64,000 nt of DNA from Typha latifolia (GCA_019914945.1 CM034109.1:5766001-5830000); one strand, 5' to 3'. Counted from the first letter of the stretch, positions 46,101-57,345 are shown. Program-made: numbers and translations. Notes: generated by a model from the sequence alone, not told the origin.

Positions 46101-49100
46101 TGGCCTATTCCTTCTGCTTGTGTATTTATGTTACAGAGTACTGTATAATGTCCCTCAGTTGGTGATCTTGTACTGTATAATGTATTTTATGCTCTAAGCT
46201 GAAAGCTATGAGTGATTATTCAGGTTTAGTTATCCTAATTCAGTGAGATCTAGCCTTCCTTTTTCCTTTAAATTAAAAGGTTCGGCTAATGTTGGGAAAG
46301 GTAAAGCTAATTTTTCCTTTCTCTTGTGAAAACTTTATACATTATCAGACCTATTTATCTTCTCTAACTAGTCCGATTTACAGAAAACACAAAAACTGAA
46401 CTCTATTTAGTTTTTACTAGTCCATTTTGGTATGTCTTTGCATCTGATCTACATTTATAAGTGGTTTTGTTTAATATTCTATTGTTATAGTAGGCTAGCT
46501 AATTTGACAGTCTTATTGGTGATTCAGAATTTGGAACTTGAGTATATGTCCCATTGTCTTTGGGATATTCTCATAATCTTAGTGACAAACTTTACATTAT
46601 ATATGGCTTCTTCGTACTTTACACTTTTACAGTTACATTACTTTAACTATACTGCAGTATCACTTACTACTTTTAATCCTTTTCTTGTTACAAAATGCCT
46701 CCTGAACTATGGATCTCTATTGATATACTCCTTTGTTATTTTGTTCTGAGTATCTTTAATGATTTTGTTGATGTGGCACACATTTATCTTTAGACTTTTT
46801 ATGTACTAAACAACTCTAGAATGGGGGAAATTTTTCTCTTCTTATCTTCCCCACCTTGACTTTTCTTCTACAATTGGAGAGGGTGAGAGGCTCTATGTTT
46901 TTCTCCTCCGTTCTTTTTTATCTTCCTCCCTCCCTCGTCCCTCTCTCACCCCCTCCTTCCTCCCTCTCTTCCCTCCCACCTTCCCTTCTACTTTGGATTA
47001 GTAGAACCCACCTCCTTTTATCTTCCCTCTTTTATACTTCCAAACATTTGATCCAACATTATCCTTCTACCATTAGAAATGTGGAGAAGTTCTCTATATT
47101 TTTCCTCCATCACTTCTTACATTCCTCCTCCTCTCCCCCATCTCTCAGACAAGCAAATCCACTTCTTATCATCCTTCCTCATATAACACTTATCTCAAAC
47201 AGTAGCTCGACAATTCTTCTTCCATTAAGAGGGTGAGGATCTCAAATTTTCCCTCCTTCCTTACCTCTCACTCTCTCCCTTCCCCCTTCCATCTCTCCTT
47301 AGGTAAACAAAGATGACTCCTCTTCTTCCCTTTTAGAAAAGGTCATATCTAATGAAGGGTGTAATGGTAACTATGTCACTAATTTCTCTATAGGAGAAAT
47401 TCTTCTATGTGTTGCTGGATCCTGTCGCGGGTTAATGCATTCGGCCACTGGCATTGCAGTAGCAATCACAATCAATCACTTGTCTTAATCAGTTGAATTT
47501 TGCGTGTTTGCATTAAATATACTAAATTTTGAATATAGTCCTATCCACTATAGGTTTGTAGAAACTGTATTAAATTACTTCATAAAATATCTGAAAAGTA
47601 ATATACTATTATTATGACCTTCTTAAGTAGATTGGATGTTCAACTTGCAATGCTGGTGCTCAATGTAAAATGGCTTTCTACTCTCTGGTGCCATTTGAAA
47701 CGTTATATTTACTTAGTGAATGGATGATTAAACAGCCCATAAAATCCACTAGTGAAATATTTGCGATATTCAGATATTAAGATGTTAAGACTTAAGATTT
47801 GCCAAGATAACACTGGTTGGCACACTAAGATGGCGTATGAAATTATAAATATGTACAGATACATCTGGATGAAACAATTGAGTCATTTAGGAATGTTATG
47901 AATATGGTGTTTAACTAGTTACCAGGTTCTTGGTGAAATTTCCAAGCTTGCTTATGGGATCTACTAATGGATTCATAGAAAATGGAGAGAACAACAAGTC
48001 TGAAGTAAAGTTAGCCAATTAGTATATTGGTATTGGGGGATGCATATCTCAAATGTTGCTGCCTAGTTTGCCTGAAATGGGAACTGGACAATGCTGGGAA
48101 ACTGCAGGTGCAAAAGGAGGTGCTTCCTTATTGGGTATGCAAAAGGAGCAATATTCCTGGCTTGATAGGCTGTAAAAGAACATTAATTTGAAAATTAGAT
48201 ACGATGGATGTATTCTGGAAGGATTATAGTCCCTAGAAGTACGATTTAGTTTTGGTCTTTTACTATTCTTGGTTGGTTTATTGTTGTCTTTAAGTTACAT
48301 GACTTAGATTTTAGGACATAATGGTTTGGATTTGACTTAGTGGTGTCAAAATCCATTTTCATAATCTTGATTCAACCGCATGCAAAAAAAAGTGGAGAAG
48401 GTTGAGGGATGGTTCAATTCTTGTAAAGAGTCATACAAAGCCTGCTTTGGCCTTCTTTATCCTTTGAATTTCTACCTTAGTTGCTTCTTGTTTACTGCAA
48501 ACTTGAGTGAACGGACCACAGATACTGCTGACTTCCTTCTATTTGAGGTACAATATAAGTACAACCCTTTCTGAGTTGAACCATCTTGAGTACCTTTTAT
48601 TTTCTTACTTGCATCACTGTCATGTATTATTTGGATTTACCTATTAAAACTCTGTCAAGCTGAGGAGATTGATCAGCAGAGAGGCATTTGAAATCTCTAT
48701 TGAATTAATAAAAATCTTTTCTGACATGCCACATTCAGAACTTCGGGAGATATTGTTATGAGAAATTGTGGTTCAATAAATGTACAACAACTAATAGCTC
48801 TGTTGAGAGCAATTTGGTGATCTTATTTTCTGTTCTTTTTACTGGCCTCACCTTCTACAAACCTTGACATTGATCATACCATCTTTTATGCTTTTTCTAT
48901 GTTTATATGCACAATTCGTACGTACTCACTTCAGGTTCTATGAGCATGCTTCCTAATGTAAAAGACCATAGTGACCATACAATCTTTCAATGTAAGGATG
49001 TTGGTGCATCTGATCTGAAGTATGCTTGTGATTCTCAAATTCTCCCATCTTGCTTTTCAAAAAAACTTTTTCAAGGAGGTAAGATCTAATGCTACTAACC

Positions 49101-51590
49101 ATGATAAAACTGTGATGTTGAAGGTAACAAAATGATGATTGAGGAGACTAAGCGGAGCCTTCACGATGCACTTTGTGTGGCAAGGAATTTGATTCGTCAC
49201 AATTCTATAGTCTATGGTGGTGGCTCAGCTGAGATTTCTTGCTCACTTGCTGTTGAAGCTGCTGCAGATAGATACCCTGGAGTTGAGCAGGTAATATTTA
49301 GGCAACTTATCATATGTTGTTTAAAAGTGGTTGACTAAACTTCCTTCTTTCCTGCATGCAGTATGCTATCAGATCCTTTGCTGAGGCTTTAGATTCTGTC
49401 CCAATGGCTTTAGCAGAGAACAGTGGATTGTCACCTATTGATACACTCACTGCAGTCAAATCTGAACAAATTAAGGTACATTCTACATAAGTTTGTAGTA
49501 GCTTCTTACTGTGTAAATGCTGCTGGTTTGACTATCTGTGCTTTTAATAGCTTGTTCAGAGGATTCTTTTTTTCATTGCTTCTATTTCTGATATTTGGGC
49601 AGTTTTGGCTTTTTTGTAAAACCAAGCAGCTTTTATTTTCCTTTGCAAAAGAAACCAAACTTGCTGGACCTTAATATCCTTGTAATGTGATTAATAATTG
49701 AGAGAGAGGAATGGGTTATTGGACAAGTGTATTTAGTGCAAGTTTGCAACAAATTGTAGAAGTGACAATAAGCTGGACAGCTAATTATTTTTCTTATACT
49801 GTTTCATGCCTTAAGTTTTTCCTTCTTTTTCCTCCTCTCAGCAACCTATGTAAAGAACCTTTCTAGAATTGGTCACTATGGCTGCTAAGGACTTTTAGTA
49901 CAATATTCTTGATTGGTTTCTTAAATATATGGATTTGTTATTTAAAAATTGTTAATTTGTTCTCAAAAAGTGTGTTTTATAAAACCACATTGTTAAGAAT
50001 TGTGATCATCCTTGTATAACAAGGTTGTACTTTTTAAAAATAAATCTAGACCAATGACTGGATGAGTAACATATTATTTGGAGTTAATCAACAATTTTTT
50101 GTGCAATCGACACTTTAAGCACCCAGTAGACCAAAAGTTTAAAATCTGTAGACAAAGTGTGGGATCCACAGTTTAAGAGGAATATTCTTACTCACATGTG
50201 CAGATTCCACACAAATATGAGCAAATTTGCATTGTTGTGTGGATTTTAGACTGTTTTGTGCAGATTAGCACTATTATATGAGGATTATGGCAGACAGTAT
50301 CTATTAAAGCCAATCAATATATGCAAATCATGTAAGTTATGAGGATTGGAGATTTCTTTTTGTAAAAATATAATTATATATTTTTATTTTTCTCAAGAAG
50401 TGTTCCATAAAGAAAATATTCTTCAATCACCCTCATATCTTTAATTTGCAATCTTTCTTCATTTCCGATATCTTGTCTTGTTGATAATTTCGTCTTCATA
50501 TCTCCCTTTTCTATTTTTTTATGAGAAAGCTTACTCCATAAGAAGATACGGTGGAGGAACATCATCTTCTTTTCTCATCATTACATCATTTTCCACATGA
50601 AATAAAAAGCTCCTCCTCCATTGAAGTTGAGAGAAGGGTAGGATGACAGAGCGTAGCCATGATGGACAATACTAGAGAAGGGTTGTCGGGAAGAGGAAGA
50701 AGATAATATTATAGAAGGGAAAAATCAAACGACTGTAAGAAAAAGAATTAAGTACTTAAGTCATCATTTTACAAGTTAGGCCTTAAATGTGTTTGTACTT
50801 TAGCATATTTCTTTCTTGATCACCAGACCACAAGGGTATTATGGTTAAGTAAAAGATAATTAGTCTCCCTTGTAGGTGCAAAAGAAAATTGTGCGGTTTC
50901 CAAAAAGAAGATTTGCTTTCCCTTTTGATGCAAATTACCCTGATATTTTGTGTAAAGTTGTCTAAAAATTTCTAACATGCAATCTGGATTTTTGCCCTTC
51001 CATATATTATATTTAAATTTGGTACTGAAATTTATTCTGTACTCTAGTAGATTTGTCATCCTTTATTTTTGTGATATTATCTTATTTAAGGTGTGAACAC
51101 GGTTGGATACATAAAAATATATTGGCTGACATAGCTTACTACCACTCTAGTGTACGGGGCCTTGCAGGCAGAGCATCTAAACAGATGTTTAAGAATCATT
51201 TGGTTTTGCTCTTTTCTTTAATATTTTTCAGTCTATATTTAGATTCATAATATCTGCACTTTGATTACATATCAAGGTTTTCCTGTTGGTTTGCATCCAA
51301 TTACCATTGGTTCATGCCAAACCTGATAAATTTGCTAGTTTCTGTTCATATGATCCTTGTGGAATATATACATCATGAACTTGATATGATTTTATTAATT
51401 GCTTGATTGGTTGATGCAGGAGAACAATCCATTCTGTGGCATCGATTGCAACGATGTTGGGACAAATGACATGAAAGAGCAGAATGTTTTTGAGACCCTC
51501 ATTGGGAAAAAGCAGCAAGTTATGTTGGCAACGCAGGTTGTAAAAATGATCCTAAAGATCGACGACGTGATCACACCATCTGAGTATTGA
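30647..51590 (+). CDS. CCT5: T-complex protein 1 subunit epsilon (CCT5, TRiC chaperonin)
   Basis: Nine exons: 30647-30845, 32200-32518, 34879-35227, 35533-35665, 35748-35800, 45987-46089, 49124-49290, 49362-49475 and 51420-51590. They sum to 1608 nt, exactly 535 aa plus stop, the usual plant CCT5 length. All junctions are GT-AG and in phase. Group II chaperonin motifs are in place: LGPKGMDK (48-55), NDGATIL (68-74), GDGTT (99-103), GGGSAE (417-422) and ILKIDD (523-528). The product is one of eight subunits of the ATP-driven cytosolic folding chamber for actin, tubulin and other proteins. Intron 5, between a Gly-Lys and an Ala-Gly-Leu, is 10.2 kb and holds two nested hAT elements. Introns 2 and 6 also contain repeats. 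The reading frame is undamaged, so the gene is very likely functional. Confidence 0.97.
33848..34430. mobile_element. Possible degenerate hAT-related fragment in CCT5 intron 2
   Basis: The left part (AAGGTTTTGAGTATCGG, then ATCGGTC and AAAAAAATGATA) resembles the left end of the outer hAT at 38468 in word order. The right part (about 34380-34430) reads in reverse TAGTTTTAGCGATTTGCG, loosely matching the left end. A (CT)n run lies at about 34045-34060. No convincing 8-bp duplication was found, so this is tentative. Confidence 0.35.
38460..38467 (+). repeat. Target site duplication of outer hAT, left copy
   Basis: ATTTGAAC is repeated exactly at 45636-45643, on the far side of the element. Confidence 0.88.
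39300..40130 (-). pseudogene. Outer hAT transposase fossil, C-terminal part
   Basis: Minus-strand frames contain hAT landmarks in order. Near 40125 is Cys-Asp-Gly, the start of the CDGW motif of the DUF659 region. Near 40050 is a Lys-Ser-Met-Asn-Ala-Thr segment. Near 39450-39330 is an Asn-Arg-Leu...Glu-Arg-Leu-Asn-Lys-Leu-Val segment followed by Tyr-Asn-Ile-Arg-Leu, the C-terminal dimerisation region. Several stops and frame shifts interrupt it. The N-terminal part continues at 43990-44250, beyond the inner element. Confidence 0.65.
40131..40138 (+). repeat. Target site duplication of inner hAT, left copy
   Basis: CACATCAG recurs exactly at 43950-43957 next to the right end of the inner element. 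Confidence 0.93.
40225..40292. repeat. (AAAT)n tetranucleotide run in inner hAT
   Basis: About 15 AAAT units, slightly interrupted, lie directly inside the left GGACACGG array. Confidence 0.85.
40544..42793 (-). pseudogene. hAT transposase of the inner element, frameshifted
   Basis: The start ATG is at 42793. Residues 30-75 or so form a BED zinc finger (Cys-Asn-Tyr-Cys with a His-Leu-Leu...His partner near 42600). The DUF659 catalytic core is in 41219-42375, with a CDGWTD segment, a VTDNAP segment and a VHTLNLAL segment. The C-terminal hAT dimerisation region lies at 40544-41053, with a Cys-Glu-Arg-Asn-Trp-Ser segment. A short GT-AG intron fits at 41135-41218. Two one-base frame breaks are apparent, near 42250 and near 41045 (an A run), so the copy is probably inactive. 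Otherwise the frames are long and clean. Confidence 0.85.
42897..43586. repeat. GA-rich simple repeat tract in the hAT leader
   Basis: About 690 bp consist almost wholly of GAGA, GGGAGGGA and GACAGAGA words. On the minus strand this is a CT-rich leader just upstream of the transposase ATG, downstream of the right-end repeat array and a GC-rich block (43590-43700). Apparent Ser/Leu-rich reading frames here are repeat artefacts. Confidence 0.9.
43950..43957 (+). repeat. Target site duplication of inner hAT, right copy
   Basis: CACATCAG is identical to 40131-40138. Confidence 0.93.
43958..44460 (-). pseudogene. Outer hAT transposase fossil, N-terminal part
   Basis: From about 44244 downward the minus strand reads a segment ending in [13 protein letters not shown], typical of the hAT region just before DUF659. 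The frame runs to the inner insertion point at 43958. The preceding piece (44452-44264) is Lys/Arg-rich and less clear. Confidence 0.65.
44858..45141 (+). repeat. Minisatellite, unit about 40 bp, in outer hAT
   Basis: About six imperfect units of TATTTAATCTCAATTTCAGC followed by AAATTAAGTAATTCAGTAAA lie in the subterminal part of the outer element. The two central units are nearly identical. Confidence 0.88.
45636..45643 (+). repeat. Target site duplication of outer hAT, right copy
   Basis: ATTTGAAC is identical to 38460-38467. Confidence 0.88.
46830..47340 (+). repeat. Degenerate tandem pyrimidine-rich repeats in CCT5 intron 6
   Basis: Three loosely similar units of roughly 150-190 bp each carry a CCATTAGAAA/GAGGGTGAG-type word, a TCTTCCCTCCCT-type run and a TTTTATCTTCC-type run. 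The open frame at 46856-47236 is an artefact of this composition. Confidence 0.5.
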
Positions 51591-51900
51591 TTGATTTGAT
51601 TTGAGAAGAATTTTGTATGGATAGCTATACTTCTATTTACAGCGTGTCATAGTTCTTTATTAAACATGTCGACCAGTGTCCTCAGTCTCTTGCCTTTTTA
51701 GCGTCAAGTGACCCGTTTTACTGTTTATCAAGCTTCAGATTTACTCTTGGACTTGTAAATCTCTCTCATGTATCATGAGTCCTACTGGATGTGGTGGAAT
51801 CGAAATTGTACTGTATTGTCTTATGAACTGATGCCACAAGTAATTGTGAACTTCTACCTGGAGAGATCTTTCTTTCAGAAATGGACCAGAGGAAGTTAAT
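51591..51900 (+). other. 3' UTR region of CCT5
   Basis: The sequence after the TGA at 51588-51590 is T-rich, with TTCTTTATTAAAC near 51650. A polyadenylation signal was not fixed. Confidence 0.4.
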
Positions 51901-52452
51901 TACTGGCTGTAAGAACCAAGAGAGAAAAAAAGCAGCAAAGATCTTGCCGAATTTGAATCAAATTAGATTTAGATTTTTTTAAATTTATAAATTAAACTCT
52001 AATTTTTTCTCTCTCTTCTTAAACCCCCTCAGCCTCCTTCCTTTTTTTCTCTTCCTTCGTTTTCTTCTTTCTCACCGTTGGAGTCATGTAGTGGAATCAG
52101 CCTGCCGGAGTCATTAGAGACCACCACGTGACTCCTTAGTAAGCTCTCTCCCACCCCTCAATTTTAATTTCAGTTTAATAGGTTAAAATAGAAATATCTA
52201 ATTCGTGAGATTTCGGCTTTGTTAGTGAGTCACGCCGGCTGGCGGCTTCGGATCGTTGTCGCTCCATCATTGGAAGCTTCTTGTCGTTGGCCTCGTGCCG
52301 ACCTTGGAGCCCTTGTGGCTCTGGTCATCGTCGGCCATGAAGTCGATTACTGTACGCGGTTTCTCCTCCACCTAGCGAGGTCGACGGCATCGCGTGGGTG
52401 TTGGCGAGCTTAGGGCGTGGCCAACGAACCATTGCCTGCAGTGGCCGCCAAC

Positions 52453-52505
<53 letters not shown>
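52453..52505. repeat. (CT)n microsatellite
   Basis: About 26 uninterrupted CT units. Confidence 0.9.
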
Positions 52506-52507
<2 letters not shown>

Positions 52508-53699
52508 TTCGATTCCTCTTTGAATCTAGCCTTCTCCCTTTTAACTTTCGGATTCGGGTCAGGTTGGATCCGAATCCAAGGGACCCGACTTGGTTCCATT
52601 AGCTTAATTGGATTGGCTTTGGGCCCAATCTATTTAGGTATTTGGTTGGGTGCGCTCAGGCCAAATGCAACCCAACCCAACCGATTGGGCTTATTTTAAC
52701 CCAAATTTTAATAAATTATAGAAATTTTTAATTTTTTTAATTTAAAATTATTATTGTTATTTATTATTAAAGGTGGTGATTTTTAGCACGTGAGCTGGAG
52801 ATTAAGATTCAATTGTCTTGCCTAGACTCATGTGAGTGGGTTCACTCACATACTTATTTTTATTATATTCGTATCTTTGTCAGAACATGTAATTTACTAT
52901 GTGTAAATTGTTTATTTCACCCTTACGTGCAAATTTAATTGTTATATTTTTTATGTGTATTTAATCATTATACTTAGTGCATCGCCATATCTTGTGCAAA
53001 TGTTAAATTTTACTTAAAAGAAAAATGAAACTAGTATTGGTACGACTTAGAGAACAGTTCCAGTATAAATTACTTGCGGTTTTCCGTAGTGATTCAAGTC
53101 TATCTGGAAGTTTAGGAGAAAATCCTATATCAGATCACTGCGGTGACTTTTTTAGGTGACTCTGGCGGGGTTAGGGAACAGTCTTAGGATGAATGAGAAA
53201 TTTTCTAAGTGACTCTAACCTCTCTCAATGATTAGTGGAAAAGACAGGGTGTGTTGATCACATAGTGATACCATCTTATGACTCTAACCGGATCAGCTAT
53301 GAGGAAAAGTCCCGAGCGTCATCTCGAGGTGACTTCTAGTTGATATGGATCCACATGGTATAGACCCATTGAGACAAATGACGGTATGAATATTAGAAAG
53401 ATGTTAATATATTAAAACTGTGCAAGGCTGCAAGTTATGACTCTCTATTGTTATCATTGTTAGCATTGTTATCATTGTTATTATGTAATAGCATGCCTAT
53501 TGTAAATTTCTATGTATATCGTTGATCTTAGGTTTTATTTAATACTATAAAATTTTAGAATTTATTTGATTTTCGAGTGGATTCCACTCACTAAGCTATA
53601 GTTGTTGGCTCATGGATTTCTTTTTTTTTTTTTTATCTATTTCAGGTAATAGTCAGCGTGGTAACTGAGCGAAACACACCCGGACCCCACTTCCACTTA

Positions 53700-53775
53700 G
53701 GACCTACCTACTTCGTGTATCTCAAGCATATTGAGGTGCATGGTCGGTCATGATTCTGTTCTCGGGTCATGACAG
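53700..53775 (+). repeat. Direct repeat with GGGTCRTGACA end, copy 1
   Basis: GTGTATCTCAAGCATATTGA, followed by a GGTCGGTCATGATTC segment and GGGTCATGACA, is repeated with few differences at 54470-54536. The two copies flank the integrase fossil and the rDNA fragment and may be LTR 3' ends. Confidence 0.7.
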
Positions 53776-53779
53776 CTAC

Positions 53780-54125
53780 TCTTTTGTAGGAATTCAAGGA
53801 GCCCCATAGCCTTCCTTCGAAGAGAACCTAAGATCACGGAGTCGATATTACAGTAAGAGTGAGGACCGACCAACTCCCACCGATTCTAGCATAGATTTGG
53901 GAGGATATAGACATGGACTTCATCGACAGGTTACCGGTGGCCTGAGGGTATTCAATCATATCTTGGTAGTGATGGATTGACTATTTAAGTATGCTAACTT
54001 TTTAGCCTTATTTCATCTTTATACCGCTTGCATGTTGGCTGAAGTTTACGTGTGTCACGTGGCTAAACTTTATGGCAAGCCGCGTTCTATTTTTTTCGAT
54101 CAAGACTTGATGTTCTATTATTTTG
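53780..54125 (+). pseudogene. Ty3-type integrase fossil
   Basis: Plus-strand text near 53905-53945 gives Ile-Trp-Glu-Asp-Ile-Asp-Met-Asp-Phe-Ile-Asp, the segment with the first catalytic Asp of integrase. Further on come a Tyr-Ala-Asn-Phe segment and, near 54060-54115, a Lys-Leu-Tyr-Gly-Lys-Pro segment with a Phe-Asp-Gln-Asp segment. Stops and frame changes are present. It ends abruptly where the 25S rRNA fragment begins. Confidence 0.7.
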
Positions 54126-54194
54126 GTAAGTTTCTTCTCCTCCGTTTATTTATATGCTTAAACTTAGTGGGTAATCCCGCCTGACCTGGGGTCG
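54126..54194 (-). rRNA. 25S rRNA 5'-end fragment (rDNA pseudogene)
   Basis: On the minus strand this reads CGACCCCAGGTCAGGCGGGA, then a TACCCACTAAGTTTAAGC segment, then GGAGGAGAAGAAACTTAC. That is the start of plant 25S rRNA with a few transitions. The adjacent sequence at 54195-54230 (GC-rich) is where ITS2 would be, but it could not be verified. Only about 69 bp are recognisable, so it is a fragment, not a gene. Confidence 0.85.
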
Positions 54195-54469
54195 TGCTCC
54201 GATGGCCGCGCTGCAGTTTTTTCCTTCCATGGCATAACTTTTCATATGAATTCAACATATCACTCTCAAACGGACGAAAAATTTGAAGTCCTAAATAGTT
54301 GTTGGCAAGGAGCAATATCTCCACTATTTAGATTAAATATTAATTTGTTTCGTTTAGAGACTCAAACAATAACATTGTTTTATGTTCATTGCAATTAGTT
54401 TAAATGTAATAAAATAAATCTTCTTCGTTTATTTATTCTTGCCATTGTACACTTAACGTAAGGCTTTGT

Positions 54470-54560
54470 GTATCTCAAACATATTGAGGTACATGGCCGG
54501 TCATGATTCCGATCTCGGGTCGTGACACTGGCTCTCTAAGTTTTGTAGGAATTTGCTATA
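54470..54560 (+). repeat. Direct repeat with GGGTCRTGACA end, copy 2
   Basis: It matches 53717-53790 over about 65-90 bp, including GTGTATCTCAAACATATTGA and GGGTCGTGACA, and beyond into TTTTGTAGGAATT. Confidence 0.7.
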
Positions 54561-55240
54561 TATTTTAGTTGCTGGATGCTTTAAATGCATGGCTTCCGGC
54601 ATTTTAGAATTAAGCTGCTACCTTCCTTTTGTTTTTGGAACTTAAGTTTTGCCTTCTGAACATCTTCAAGTATCATGAGAATGTTTCCTAACACTCCTTA
54701 ACAGCAGGTTGGGAGTTTTGTTTGGGGTCTGTGTGTATATATACACATATATAACCTCTTATTTGTAGTGATACAAGAATGTTTTGAGGGATGCAATGAT
54801 AAGATGATATTATAATCCTAATTTGTTGGAGGATAAAATTGAAGTTTAGACTAATCTGCTGTTCCTTCCAAAATTTGTTACTGCTTATTATAGTCTTTTA
54901 AACTATTTTACATTATTGCCAAGTAAGCAAAGGAAATTTTTTTTAAAAGTTTCTCCCTACTATACTCATATATTTATATATATATTTGGATTCAAATTTA
55001 AGAACATTGATACGATATGAGCTCTTTTAACCATTTAACCATGTAATTTAATTAGACCCATTAAGTTCAAATCTCAAAAGATATTGCTGTCACCAAAGCA
55101 ACTATTAACTTAGGACTATAAAAACTCTTCACCAAAGCAACTCTATCTACTTTATTAGTTAATAGCTTGAAAACTATAACAAAATTATAATATTTTTACT
55201 AGGATTAGTAAATCTAATTTTTGACCAAACTATCTCCTCA
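54561..55240. other. AT-rich intergenic DNA
   Basis: No gene or clear repeat was recognised. A few ATATAT runs occur near 54740 and 54970. Confidence 0.4.
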
Positions 55241-55254
55241 ATTTTTCTTTTTTA

Positions 55255-55625
55255 ATTTTTTTATCTAGTGTACCTCAAAACTTGAATATGATATCAGGTG
55301 AGTTGGGAGTGGTTGAACCAGAAAACTACATCCAAGTACAAGTTCTTGTTCGGTTCAACAAATTATGTGTAAAATTGAATATTAGAAATTTCTATATAAG
55401 TTGTTAAATTAAAAAATAATTTTTAAATATAAGTCGTTTTCTCAATTTATGTGAAAAATTTTACCCTAATATTAGTAGATTACTTAGCAACATTCAATTT
55501 TACATGTAAGTCGTTAGTAAATCGAACAACTTATATTTGGAAGTTATAGTTTGATTCAATAGTTTTGCAACTCACCTGATCTCTTATTTAAGTTTTGAAG
55601 CAAATTAGGCACGTGGTAAAAAGAA
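55255..55625. mobile_element. Foldback (MITE-like) element with arms near 110 bp
   Basis: The left arm (about 55272-55385) begins ACCTCAAAACTTGAATATGA. Its imperfect reverse complement is at about 55497-55610. Shared words include ATCAGGTGAGTT, AAGTTCTTGTTCGGTT-like text and GTGTAAAATTGAA. Weaker similarity may extend outward, with CCAAACT and TTTTTCTTTTT words on both sides. Spacer about 110 bp. Confidence 0.7.
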
Positions 55626-55639
55626 AAAGTTTGGCGGAG

Positions 55640-57080
55640 TTAAAATAGTAAAATTAATGGACTTAAATAGCCCTCTCAAATACTTATTTTATATGTCCAA
55701 ATATTCTTAAAAATTGAAATATGAGATTATGAGCATTTGAAAATAATTGATCTATTCTTCAAATATAAGTTAATAATTGGATCAACGATTTATATAAAAA
55801 TTTTAAATTCTAAAAAAAAATATATGTAAGTCTAAGTGAGAAATTTCTATATGAGACTTATATTTAAAAATTATTGAACCATAAGTCGCTAATTGAGACA
55901 GCGATTTTCGAACATAACCGACCTCTATTAAAAAAATTGAAAGACAAACTTAAAATAATTAAAAAAAAAGGAAAAAAAAACTCCATAAAGTAATATTGGG
56001 TACGTCCTGTCGAATTAGATTCCTATGTGTACAACAACGATCTCCGTTCCAAATAGTTTCTGAAGGCAGCTAAAGGATCTGTCACACGTACGAGAGCAAA
56101 ATATGCTCTAATAATTTATTACCTTAAAATCTACCAACCACGCACGTCTAAGATGTGCAAAAAATAAAAAAGATTTTTCTTTCTCTTTTTTGGAATTTTA
56201 AATAATTGGTATTGAAAAATTTTAAAATATTATATAATTGTCGTTGAAATCAGTGGGCTCTTTCAAAAATATTATTTTGTCATGAAAATCTAATTAATTA
56301 CTATTAAAGTGGAAGTTAAATTAAGAAAAGGACCATTTTGCCTTTGTATAAATTGTTGGAAAATGGTACGAAGGTTGTATAATGTTACCAAATATCATAT
56401 TATGGAAATTTGAAAATGTGAAATATATATCACTAAATTTTTTTTCTTAGTAAAAGATACAGTGAAATGTATAATGTTACCAAATATCCGACGTTGCGAC
56501 GGTTGTATATATCACTAAATTTGTTAAGAAATATTCTATTAAAAATTAACAAAAGCAAAAATTTTGAACTTGTCAAAAGATTTTTTTAGTAATTATGATA
56601 TTCTAAAGAGATAATGACAAATTTTATATTTTAAAAAAATATATAGAGCGGAAATTATGTCAAAAAAACCCTTATATATATATATATATAAGTTGATCAT
56701 TTTTACAAAACCTTGCTTATAAAGATGTATCTACAAATATACATCCTCCGACATCATTTTAGTATGGAGTCTAGTGAATGTTGGTAGTTGAATTTATTTT
56801 TTGGGTACTTTGAACTAATCTAAGAAAAATGGGTGTAGTTATTAGTTTTAATGTGATACGATCCAACAAGGTTAAGCTAGTCGAGTCTAGTTAGTTTAAT
56901 TTACTTATTATCTTTAATTTTGAATTATAGCAGATAATTTGTATATGGATCTAATCCGTCAAAACTTTACTCTAATAAATATGAGTGGTTTCTTTATCTT
57001 TTATCGTAGTCGTTAGATGGTATTTATTTTTATAGAAGCAAATCATAACTGTAGATCCAACCAAAGCACTCATACCCTAA
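55640..57080. other. AT-rich intergenic DNA with short duplications
   Basis: No gene is recognised. TTGTATAATGTTACCAAATAT-like text occurs at about 56374 and again at about 56469, together with repeated ATATATCACTAAATTT. A (TA)n run lies near 56672-56690. Confidence 0.45.
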
Positions 57081-57084
57081 CCAC

Positions 57085-57345
57085 TATCTTTCCCCATGAG
57101 CCACCCTACTCTACAGCCATCCACTGCCCTCTAACTACCGTCGCAACATCGGATATTTCCACTTTATCCTATTCTAACATCTCTTCACTATTTTATTTGT
57201 AACTTTTTATCCTAACATCAGATTTACATCAAGCGAAAACCATATTACATCCTTAACACGTGAGGCTACCATCTAAAAAAAATCTCAGAATTTTATTACC
57301 TCTAGGTCAGTCTAGATTTGGTTTGTACAATAGTATCAGAACTGA
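57085..57345 (+). repeat. Degenerate LTR tail, copy 1, with PBS-like site
   Basis: This segment starts near CATACCCTAACCACTATC. It is similar in order to 60500-60775 and 60905-61170: CCACCCTAC, CCATCCAC, GCAACATCGGATA, TTTTTATCCTAACATC, CACGTGAGGC, GGTCAGTC. It ends in AGTATCAGAACTGACG, a decayed form of the TGGTATCAGAGC primer site. Confidence 0.6.

Larger units (their letters stand above)
51908..53775 (+). repeat. Possible degenerate LTR region
   Basis: The stretch could run from TGTAAGAACC at 51908 to GGGTCATGACA at 53775, matching TG...CA ends of some plant LTRs. It includes a GC-rich block (52210-52450), a (CT)n run and a block with repeated GGTGACT/GACTCTAAC words (53090-53340). No coding gene is recognised. 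The left boundary is a guess. Confidence 0.3.

Noticed and set aside
46856..47236. 126-codon plus-strand frame
   Set aside because: It lies in a low-complexity CT-rich part of CCT5 intron 6.
54126..54324. Basic 68-codon minus-strand frame
   Set aside because: It is translated ribosomal DNA sequence, a known kind of false frame.
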